Positions 2,940 to 9,784 of a stretch of 10,673 bases of DNA are shown here, piece after piece (the first letter of the stretch is position 1; each line of letters begins with the position of its first letter). The stretch is from positions 1-10,673 of the forward strand of contig JBOHGH010000146.1 of the NCBI GenBank assembly GCA_050699975.1, in the 5' to 3' direction. Origin of the DNA: GCA-003244245 sp050699975 (GTDB taxonomy: Bacteria; Actinomycetota; Actinomycetes; Mycobacteriales; Pseudonocardiaceae). A program made the position numbers and the translations under genes. The notes beneath the pieces are model-generated. The model was not told where the DNA came from, ran no database searches, and saw only the letters and a program-made list of their open reading frames with translations.

Positions 2940-5578
2940 CGCCGGTGCTCACCGAGGAGCACACCGCCAAACTGTCGGCGGCGGCCATCACCCCGGACAT
3001 CGCCGCGTCGGCCGGCGTGCGCACCGTGGAGACCGCCGAGGACCTGCCCGAGGAACTGCTGTGCTGGGCTGAGAGTGGCCTGCCGGGCATCGTGTTCCCC
3101 TGGCACCCGGCCGATGGCGGCGAGCCGATCCACCAGCTGTACCCGGACACTCCGATCCTCAAGGCCGACGGCGCGCGGGCCAAGTACGTGTTCGGTTCTG
3201 GTGCCTCGATGGTGCTGAACACCCACCCGCTCATGCGCCCGCGTGTCGTCGACCCGGCCACGCCGCTGGTGATGATCGAGGGGACTAAGCAGTACCTAGC
3301 CGGGGTGTCAGCGCTGGCCAGCGGAAACCTGGCCGCCGTGGGGCTGTCCGGCTGCTACGGCTGGAGCCAGAGCGGCGCCCCGGTGCCCGACCTGCGCTCG
3401 GTTGCGTGGGACGGCCGGTTGGTGTTCCTGTGCCTGGACGCCGACGTGTCCACCAACCGGGACGTGTGGAGCGCCGCCGAGCGGCTGATCGGCTGGTTGA
3501 AGGCCGCAGGCGCGGCCGAGGTGCGCCTGGTCGAGCTGCCAGGCGGCGCGAACACCGGCCTGGACGACGTATTGGCCCAGGTGCCCGATCCGATCGAGAC
3601 CATGCATCGGCTGCTCGACGCGGCGAAGGACAAGCTGCCGCGCCGGCCGGCCCGGCGTAAGTCCGGTACGTACTTCGATGAGGACGGCGGCCTGCTGGCC
3701 GAGAAGGCCGCGTCGGCGCTGCTGGACGAGCACCCTTGCGCCCTGGCCGCCGATGGCACGATCGCGGTGTACGACGCCGGGCGCTACGTGGTGGAGCGCG
3801 ACGCCCTGACCTCCTACGTGGCCGACATGCTCGGTGACCGGCATCGCCCGATCCACGCGGCGACGGTTACCCAGATGGTGACGAGCAAGCTCCTGCTCGA
3901 GCGGCGCAAGCTGACCGACCGTCCACGTACGCATCTGCTCAACGTGCGCAACGGCATGCTCAACCTGCTGACCGGCGAGCTACACCCACACTCTCCCGAC
4001 TACCTGTCGGTAGCTCAGTTGCCGGTGGTGTGGGACCCGGATGCGACGTGCCCGACCTATGAGCGGTGGCTGGCTGAGGTCATCGATGACGAGCAATGTG
4101 ACGACCTCGAGGAAGTCGCCTCGACCATGCTCGATCCCTCGCGCACGCCGCACAAGTCGATGTTCTTGTTCGGGCCGTCCCGGTCGGGTAAGTCGACGTT
4201 CCTGCGGGTGATGCGCGCGGTGGCCGGCGTGGAGAACACCGCCGGCGTGACGCTGCACCAGCTGGCCGACGACCGCTTCGCCGCCGCCGCCCTGTACGGC
4301 AAGACGCTGAACGTCGCGGCGGACCTGAGCTCGCGCCACATCGAGGACCTGAGCGTCTGGAAGATGCTCACCGGCGAGGACTTGATCTCCGCCAACCTCA
4401 AGTACGGGCGCATGTTCGACTTCGTCAACCAGGCGCTGTTCGCCTTCTCAGCCAACGAGTTGCCTACGGTGAGTGAGGCATCCCGCGCCTACTTCGAGCG
4501 CATCAAGCCCTTCAAGTTCGCCCACAGCTTCGCCGGCCAGGAGGACCCGGCGCTGGAAGAAGCGATCTTGAAGGATGAGCTTCCGGGTGTGCTCCGGCGT
4601 TGGCAACGGGCCTTCGCCCGGCTGCGGACGAGGGGGCAGTTTCGGTCTACGGCGGCCGGTATCGAGGCTGAGTTCGAGACTTCGAGCGACCGGGTGCGTC
4701 TGTGGATGTCCGAGGAGATGTCCGTCGTCACCGAGGTGCCTGCGACGTCCGGCGCCGAAAACGGCCCGGATGAGCGAAACGAGGCCGCGAGGGCAGTTTC
4801 GGAAGGTTCGAAACTGCCCCCTCGATTCGGCACCGCGCCGACGAAATTGCTCGAGCTGTTCGTGGCCTGGGCGAAGGACAACGGCTACACACCGATTGGC
4901 CGTAAGAAGTTCGTCGAGCGTCTGACCAGCATGAATGGAGTCGTGTCGGTGCGGCTGCTGCCGGCGAGCACTCGCGGTTTCAACATCATCAAGCGTTCTG
5001 AAGATCAAGAGTGGTCAAGATCAGGGGGCAGAAGGGGCAGTTTGGGTTGCACTGTTTCTATGGGGTTGGATTACACCAAGATCAGTAACGATGGATCTAC
5101 AGAGAGTGACCAGCCAGAAGTCAGCAAACCCTATAGGGCAGGGTGTTCTGAAACTGCCCCTTCTGCCCCTTCTGCCTTCGGTGATGATCCGGTACGCCTG
5201 GCCGTCACCGCTCTCACAGTTCCGGTGTACGAGGCCATCAAGGCTGACCCGCTGCACGCCACCGAAGCCCGTATTCGAGGCGAGCTCGGCCTTTCGCAGA
5301 CCGAGTACAAGGCTGAGCGTGACTACTTAGCGTCACGGGGCGCGATCCGTCGCCGCAAGGGCCGGGGCTTCGAGGTGCTGCGCGACATCGAGCCCGCCGT
5401 CACCGAGTACCGGCCGCTCGCCGACCCCGTGCTGGTCGCCGATGCCGACGGCCTGGTCTCTGACATTCCACTGCTGGAGTTCCCGGAGCCGGCCTGCGCC
5501 ATCTGCGGCGAGGACGACGACGGCACCTCGTACTACTTCCCGCTCTGCTCAACCCACCGACTGGAGGCTGCCTCGTGA
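2936..5578 (+). CDS. Primase-helicase: TOPRIM-like domain plus D5-type SF3 helicase
   Basis: This 880-residue protein is probably the element's replicative primase-helicase. A TOPRIM-like domain is suggested by E115 in VMIEGTKQ, D168 and D170 in LCLDADVS and D210-D211 in TGLDDVLA. A D5_N-like region follows (about 240-400: LLNVRNGMLNLLTGEL, PTYERWLAEVI). The SF3 AAA+ core has Walker A GPSRSGKST (G413-T421), a Walker B-like LNVAADLS and a sensor-like LFAFSANELP. The usual D5 C-terminal part is present (SSDRVRLWM, then KLLELFVAWAKDNGYTPIGR). The last 150 residues add a winged-helix-like segment (about 750-825) and a CAIC ... CSTH putative zinc finger near the end. The start is uncertain: GTG 2936 overlaps the leader stop and has a poor ribosome binding site of its own. 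Residues about 565-745 are low in conserved character and carry the inverted repeats described separately. Confidence 0.85.
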   Translation: MTPVLTEEHTAKLSAAAITPDIAASAGVRTVETAEDLPEELLCWAESGLPGIVFPWHPADGGEPIHQLYPDTPILKADGARAKYVFGSGASMVLNTHPLMRPRVVDPATPLVMIEGTKQYLAGVSALASGNLAAVGLSGCYGWSQSGAPVPDLRSVAWDGRLVFLCLDADVSTNRDVWSAAERLIGWLKAAGAAEVRLVELPGGANTGLDDVLAQVPDPIETMHRLLDAAKDKLPRRPARRKSGTYFDEDGGLLAEKAASALLDEHPCALAADGTIAVYDAGRYVVERDALTSYVADMLGDRHRPIHAATVTQMVTSKLLLERRKLTDRPRTHLLNVRNGMLNLLTGELHPHSPDYLSVAQLPVVWDPDATCPTYERWLAEVIDDEQCDDLEEVASTMLDPSRTPHKSMFLFGPSRSGKSTFLRVMRAVAGVENTAGVTLHQLADDRFAAAALYGKTLNVAADLSSRHIEDLSVWKMLTGEDLISANLKYGRMFDFVNQALFAFSANELPTVSEASRAYFERIKPFKFAHSFAGQEDPALEEAILKDELPGVLRRWQRAFARLRTRGQFRSTAAGIEAEFETSSDRVRLWMSEEMSVVTEVPATSGAENGPDERNEAARAVSEGSKLPPRFGTAPTKLLELFVAWAKDNGYTPIGRKKFVERLTSMNGVVSVRLLPASTRGFNIIKRSEDQEWSRSGGRRGSLGCTVSMGLDYTKISNDGSTESDQPEVSKPYRAGCSETAPSAPSAFGDDPVRLAVTALTVPVYEAIKADPLHATEARIRGELGLSQTEYKAERDYLASRGAIRRRKGRGFEVLRDIEPAVTEYRPLADPVLVADADGLVSDIPLLEFPEPACAICGEDDDGTSYYFPLCSTHRLEAAS
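4629..4824. repeat. 16-bp perfect inverted repeat inside the primase gene
   Basis: 4629-4644 (CGAGGGGGCAGTTTCG) is the exact reverse complement of 4809-4824, with a 164-bp spacer. The arms encode unrelated peptides (TRGQFR and SKLPPR), so the identity is not protein-driven. The same GGGCAGTTT core recurs at 4791, 5035 and, inverted, at 5151. Confidence 0.9.
4791..4819. repeat. 11-bp hairpin with 7-nt loop inside the primase gene
   Basis: 4791-4801 (GGGCAGTTTCG) pairs perfectly with 4809-4819 (CGAAACTGCCC) around GAAGGTT. The right arm is shared with the longer 16-bp inverted repeat, so two alternative folds compete for it. There is no T run, and the hairpin is well inside the coding frame. 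Confidence 0.85.
5023..5171. repeat. 21-bp inverted repeat flanking a relatively AT-rich 107-bp pocket
   Basis: 5023-5043 pairs with 5151-5171 over 21 positions (20 Watson-Crick pairs, one G-T). The arms contain GGCAGAAGGGGCAGTTT and its complement. The 107-bp interior (5044-5150) is about 50% G+C by hand count, clearly lower than the flanks. The interior is translated in the primase frame as a polar linker (about residues 704-738) without recognisable motifs. Confidence 0.9.
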
Positions 5579-6444
5579 CCGACATCCCCGCCCAGCGCTC
5601 AACCGCAGGGCACAGTGAGCGCACTCCCTGCAAGCACAGGCTGATGTCCAAGATCTTCGGCCGTGAGATCGGTGCGCTGAGCGGACCCAAGTTCGCCGGA
5701 GTCCCTGGGACGTTCTGGGTGGACCTCACCGCCGGCGACGGGGTCGCGGCCAACGGCGGACCGTGGACGCAGAACTGTTCGCCGGGAATCTTGGCGCATC
5801 ACGCTCGATTCCACCGCAACGTCAAGCCCGTCCAGGTGGTGATGTTCGAGAAGGCGGCGCGCACCTACGCGACACTGCTGGGCAACCTGACCGCTGAGCT
5901 ACCCAACTTGGGGTACCAGCGGATCACTGAGACCGACTGGACGTGCGGACCAGCGACGTTGACGGCGGTCAATGCCGACAGCGCCAGCTTCGATCCGGCT
6001 TCCATCCCGGACGGGTGGGCAGTCCAGGTAGTGAACGACCCGAACGCGATCAACACGTGGGCGATGGACCCCGGGTTGATGTCCGCTGTGAAGGCTCGCA
6101 GCAGGCTCTGCCTGGGCATGTCAACCATGGGGTGCAACGCGGCCGGCCTGAAGCGCCTAGATCGGGCGGAGCGGGAAGGCTGGTACGGGCACGTCCAGGC
6201 GCAGATCGATGGCCTGCACCGCCACCACGATCTCCTGCTGGCCACGATCGAGCGGGACGCGCACCAGTGGGCGTACCTGGTCACCGCGCCGAGTGTCTGG
6301 CGCGAGGAGGTCGCGGGTAACGCTCGTGGCGCCTTCGGCAAGGGCGGATTCACCTTGCGCTGTCTCTGGCTGCGCGACGGGCTCGCCGAGTTTGAGTCGC
6401 TCCTGGACTACCTGTTCCTCACCAGCAAGGAGCGTTCGGAATGA
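5575..6444 (+). CDS. TcmP-like protein (three-Cys-motif partner), putative SAM-dependent methyltransferase fold
   Basis: The product has 289 residues. GTG 5575 overlaps the primase stop (GTGA). The N-terminal part has a Rossmann-methyltransferase look: VDLTAGDGV (residues 49-57) fits a glycine-rich SAM-binding loop, CSPGIL (68-73) fits the GSP-like motif of TcmP proteins, and VVMFEKA (88-94) supplies the acidic residue after strand 2. NDPN at 154-157 sits where an NPPY-like or DP motif is expected. TcmP proteins are named for being encoded beside three-Cys-motif Gp37/Gp68 proteins, and here the next gene encodes exactly such a protein, which strengthens the call. The substrate is unknown. DNA, RNA or protein methylation, or partnership in a radical-SAM reaction, are all possible. 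No signal peptide or membrane segment is visible. Confidence 0.6.
   Translation: MTDIPAQRSTAGHSERTPCKHRLMSKIFGREIGALSGPKFAGVPGTFWVDLTAGDGVAANGGPWTQNCSPGILAHHARFHRNVKPVQVVMFEKAARTYATLLGNLTAELPNLGYQRITETDWTCGPATLTAVNADSASFDPASIPDGWAVQVVNDPNAINTWAMDPGLMSAVKARSRLCLGMSTMGCNAAGLKRLDRAEREGWYGHVQAQIDGLHRHHDLLLATIERDAHQWAYLVTAPSVWREEVAGNARGAFGKGGFTLRCLWLRDGLAEFESLLDYLFLTSKERSE
6427..6432 (+). promoter_or_regulatory. Shine-Dalgarno AAGGAG for the ParB/three-Cys fusion gene
   Basis: AAGGAG lies eight bases before ATG 6441, inside the end of the TcmP-like gene, and confirms that the overlapping ATGA start is used. Confidence 0.75.
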
Positions 6445-7862
6445 CCGACTACGGCCCCTACACCGTCCACCCGCTGGCTGATGCGTTCCCGCTGATCGAG
6501 GGCGAGGAGTTCAAAGAGCTGGTCGATGACATTCGACGCAACGGCCTCGGAACTCCGATCACGCTCACTCACGACAACTCGATGATCGTGGATGGGCGCA
6601 ATCGATACCGGGCGTGCGACGCCGCGCTGGTCGATCCGGTGTTCAACACTTTGCCCTCGACGTTCACCGAGGAGCAGATCGCCGACTTCATCGTCTCGGA
6701 GAACCTGCGCCGTCGGCACCTGGACACCGGACAGCTGGCGTTCCTGGGGCTGGCGGTGGAGAAGCACTACGCCGAGCTGGCCAAGCGCCGGAAGATCGCT
6801 ACCAACGGTGGATACACCGGTGACTCACAGCAAACCATTGTGGCCGATCGGCCACCGGCTCAGAAGTCCCGCGACCAGGCAGCCAAGGCTGTCGGTACGT
6901 CGGGCAAGGCAGTGCAGCGCGCCAAGGCGATTCAGCGCGACGCACCGGAGCTGGCCATCAAGGTGCGCAGTGGAGAACTTGCGCTTGACAACGCCTACAA
7001 GCAGACCCGTGCCCGCGTAGCTGAGCGGCGCAAGCATGAGCCCGAGCCGGAGAAGCCCAAGCCGCACCGCGCTGAGCCGATCATGCTCACGCTTCGGACG
7101 CACGAAGGCGTGGAGGTGCCCTACCCGCAGCCGGTATCCCGGCCCACCTTCAACGCGACGTCGGGGCCGGGCATCTCGTGGGCGGACTGGTCGTGGAACC
7201 CCGTCACCGGATGCCTGCACGGGTGCGACTACTGCTACGCCCGTGAGATCGCCACTAGCGAACGCTACGCGGCGAGCTATCCGGTCGGGTTCACCCCGCT
7301 TTACCACCCGGAGCGTCTTCCAGCGCCTGAGCACACCAAGCCCGGCGCGGGAGCTAAGGGTCGGGTGTTCGTGTGCTCGATGGCCGATCTGTACGGCCGC
7401 TGGGTACCTGATGAGTGGATCGAGTCGGTGCACAAGGTCGAGCGGGAGAATCCGCAGTGGGAGTACCTGCACCTGACCAAGTTCCCGGATCGCTACCCGG
7501 ACCTGGATTTGCCGGCCACGGCGTGGGTCGGCACCAGCGTGGACGAGCAGCGTCGGGTGCGGATCGCTGAGCGCGCCTTCTCGAAAATCAACGGGGTCAA
7601 GGTCAAGTGGCTGTCCCTCGAGCCCCTGCGTGAGCCGCTGGAGTTCGCCGATCTGTCGATGTTCGACTGGGTGGTCATTGGTGCTCAGACCGGCACGCTC
7701 CAGCCCGACGGCTACGTGCCGCCGTTCGCGCCGCCGTTCGAGTGGGTCGCCCGGATTGTGCTGCAAGCCCGGGAAGCCGGCTGCAAGGTCCATCTCAAGC
7801 CGAACCTGGTGTCTAGCCCTGGCATGGCGATGCCCGATGAGTACCCGGGCGGCGCCTCGTGA
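6441..7862 (+). CDS. Fusion of ParB-like nuclease domain and Gp37/Gp68 (DUF5131) three-Cys domain
   Basis: The protein has 473 residues. ATG 6441 overlaps the upstream stop (ATGA) and follows AAGGAG. Residues 8-110 are a ParB/Srx-like N-terminal domain: VHPLADAFPLIEGEEFKELV, IVDGRNRYRAC (49-59) and ENLRRRHLD (87-95). Residues about 142-193 look like the ParB/KorB helix-turn-helix that normally follows (QAAKAVGTSGKAVQRAKAI). After a charged linker (about 195-215), residues 240-470 match phage Gp37/Gp68 proteins: WNPVTGCLHGCDYCYARE with C258, C262 and C265, then VFVCSMADLYGRWVP, TAWVGTSVDEQRR, KWLSLEPLREPLEF and WVVIGAQTG. CxxxCxxC is the radical-SAM iron-sulfur signature, so a 4Fe-4S radical chemistry is plausible but unproven for this family. 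The gene lies between the TcmP-like partner and the polymerase, suggesting DNA-directed work. Confidence 0.8.
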   Translation: MTDYGPYTVHPLADAFPLIEGEEFKELVDDIRRNGLGTPITLTHDNSMIVDGRNRYRACDAALVDPVFNTLPSTFTEEQIADFIVSENLRRRHLDTGQLAFLGLAVEKHYAELAKRRKIATNGGYTGDSQQTIVADRPPAQKSRDQAAKAVGTSGKAVQRAKAIQRDAPELAIKVRSGELALDNAYKQTRARVAERRKHEPEPEKPKPHRAEPIMLTLRTHEGVEVPYPQPVSRPTFNATSGPGISWADWSWNPVTGCLHGCDYCYAREIATSERYAASYPVGFTPLYHPERLPAPEHTKPGAGAKGRVFVCSMADLYGRWVPDEWIESVHKVERENPQWEYLHLTKFPDRYPDLDLPATAWVGTSVDEQRRVRIAERAFSKINGVKVKWLSLEPLREPLEFADLSMFDWVVIGAQTGTLQPDGYVPPFAPPFEWVARIVLQAREAGCKVHLKPNLVSSPGMAMPDEYPGGAS

Positions 7863-9784
7863 TCACCGAGCTCCGTGACGGGGTTCAGGTCACCTATCTC
7901 GACGCCGACGAACCAACGCCGGACGAGTTCATCGCGTGGCTCGTCAAGCCGCGCCGAGCGATCGGCTTCGATGTCGAGACCGGCGGCGTCAACCCCCTCG
8001 ATCACTTCTCCCCCGGCTTCCACGTCCGGCTAGTGGCGCTCGCGGACGAGAGGCAGGCGTGGGTGCTGCACGGCGACCGGAAGGACGACATCACTTCGGT
8101 CTTCGCTGAGGATCGCGTGTTCGTCGCGCACAACGCCACCTTCGACACGCTGGCGGTCAAGCAGACCTACGGCGTCTCCCCGCGCTCGATCATCGACACG
8201 TTCCTGCTGGCCCTGATGGTCTACCCGCCGGCGGGCAGTGCCGAGGACATCTTCGCCGTCGACATCGCCGATGACGAGGACCCGGCGGTGCTGTCCTCCG
8301 ATGGACGGCACAGCCTCAAGCCGTTGTCGGAGATGACCGGTTCGCGCGCCCTGGTCCAGGCCGAGGAGACGCTGCTCGAACGGTTTGTCGAGTTCGTCGG
8401 TCCGCGTCCCCGAGGCTCGGAGAAGGCCGCCGAGGTACGCGAGTGGATGGGTCGGGGCTACTCGACGCTGGACGTCGGCGACCCCGCCTACTGGGTTTAC
8501 AACGGCCTGGACGCGGTGTTCTGCCTGCGGGTGCTGCGCTGGTTGCTGGCGCAGTGGGAGGGCGCGCCGGGCGACATCCGGCGCCTGCTCGACCGGGAGA
8601 GCCGGTTGGGTCAGATGCTCGCCGGTGTCACCTGGCGCGGCCTGCGCGTCGACCGTGACGCCCTGGGCAAGGTGTTCTTCGCCGCGTCGACCGCCCAGAC
8701 CGAAATGCTGTCGAGCTTCGGCCCCTACGGCGTGACCAACCCCGACTCCGCGCCGCAGGTCGCCGCCGCGCTGGAGGAGCTGGGCGTCGTCGACCCGGTG
8801 ATGTCCGACGCCGGTCAGATCAGCACCGACAAGAAGGCTGGCCTTCCTCGGCTGCGCGATCCTGACCAGCCCGACCGGGTGCGTGAGCTCGCTGAGCTGT
8901 TGGTGGTCTGGCGCGGGCACAAGGCGCTGCGGATGAAGACCAGGGAGATCGACCGCATCTCAGTCGCCTCGATCGACGGTCGCGTACATCCGAAGGTCAA
9001 CGCGTTGAAAGCGCGTACCAGCCGAATGTCCATCTCCGACCCCGCCCTGCAGAACCTGCCGAAGAACGACCCGCGCATCCGGGCGGTGTTCCAGGCCGAG
9101 GACGGGCATCTGCTGGTTGGCGCTGACTTCGGCCAGGTCGAGTATCGGGTGGCCGCCGCGCTGTCGCGGGACCCTGATCTGTTTGAGGTCATCGTGTCCG
9201 GGGAGAAGCTGCACAACGCCAACGCCCGGCGGGTCTACGGCGAGGGGTTCACCGAGAAGCAGTACGGGCAGGCCAAGAACGGCGGCTTTTCGGTGATGTA
9301 CGGCGCGGGCCCGAAGCGCATCGCCGCCACGTTCGGCGACGGCACCACTCTGGCGCAGGCGCAGCAGTTCCTGGAGAGCTTCCGCGATGCGTACCCGGTG
9401 CTCGGCGACTGGATCAGGTCTACCCAGCGGCACAACGAGATCGTTTCGCTGTCAGGCCGTCGGACGGCGGTCGATCCGGACAAGCGATACGCCAACACGA
9501 ATTACCACATCCAGGGTGCGGCGCGGGACCTGTTCGCCGATGCCCTGCTCCGGCTGCGCGCCGCCGGTTGGGGCGACGCGCTCTGGCTGGTCATCCACGA
9601 CGAGATCATTCTTCAGGTGCCCGAGGCTCGCGCTCAGGATGCCTGCGCCGCGCTCGAAGCGGCCATGACGTGCACGTTCCGGGGTGTCCCCATCACCGCC
9701 GAGGCGAAGGTGCTTGGCACCCGCTGGAGCGAGATTCCCGAGGTTCAAGCGGATCAGCAAACCACCAATCGAAAGGCGGCGTGA
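7859..9784 (+). CDS. polA: Family A DNA polymerase with 3'-5' exonuclease, no 5' nuclease
   Basis: The protein has 641 residues. GTG 7859 overlaps the upstream stop (GTGA). The proofreading domain is complete: D38/E40 in GFDVETG (Exo I), N92 and D96 in AHNATFD (Exo II), and Y214/D218 in VYNGLD (Exo III). The polymerase domain has motif A with D423 (ADFGQVEYR), motif B K473-x3-F477-x3-Y481-G (QAKNGGFSVMYG) and motif C H580-D581-E582 (VIHDEI). Length and architecture match phage-type polymerases rather than the roughly 900-residue host Pol I, because the 5' nuclease domain is missing. In motif B the Arg usually four residues before the Lys is replaced by Tyr469. Phe at 477 is the E. coli-like residue that discriminates against dideoxynucleotides. 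Its position after the primase-helicase and before a recombination-type nuclease marks the core replication module. Confidence 0.95.
   Translation: MITELRDGVQVTYLDADEPTPDEFIAWLVKPRRAIGFDVETGGVNPLDHFSPGFHVRLVALADERQAWVLHGDRKDDITSVFAEDRVFVAHNATFDTLAVKQTYGVSPRSIIDTFLLALMVYPPAGSAEDIFAVDIADDEDPAVLSSDGRHSLKPLSEMTGSRALVQAEETLLERFVEFVGPRPRGSEKAAEVREWMGRGYSTLDVGDPAYWVYNGLDAVFCLRVLRWLLAQWEGAPGDIRRLLDRESRLGQMLAGVTWRGLRVDRDALGKVFFAASTAQTEMLSSFGPYGVTNPDSAPQVAAALEELGVVDPVMSDAGQISTDKKAGLPRLRDPDQPDRVRELAELLVVWRGHKALRMKTREIDRISVASIDGRVHPKVNALKARTSRMSISDPALQNLPKNDPRIRAVFQAEDGHLLVGADFGQVEYRVAAALSRDPDLFEVIVSGEKLHNANARRVYGEGFTEKQYGQAKNGGFSVMYGAGPKRIAATFGDGTTLAQAQQFLESFRDAYPVLGDWIRSTQRHNEIVSLSGRRTAVDPDKRYANTNYHIQGAARDLFADALLRLRAAGWGDALWLVIHDEIILQVPEARAQDACAALEAAMTCTFRGVPITAEAKVLGTRWSEIPEVQADQQTTNRKAA

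Noticed and set aside
4935..5330. Frameshift in the primase gene suggested by a second open frame
   Set aside because: The 880-residue frame stays open through this region and has motifs on both sides. The alternative frame is explained by repeated GGGGCAG-type sequence.
6825..7793. Long minus-strand open frame of 322 codons opposite the ParB/three-Cys gene
   Set aside because: Antisense frames are often open by chance in G+C-rich genes. The plus strand carries clear conserved motifs here, and the minus product shows none.
8030..8920. Minus-strand open frame of 296 codons opposite the polymerase gene
   Set aside because: Shadow of the polymerase frame. Composition is Arg/Gly/Val/Ala rich, with no recognisable motif and no placed ribosome binding site.
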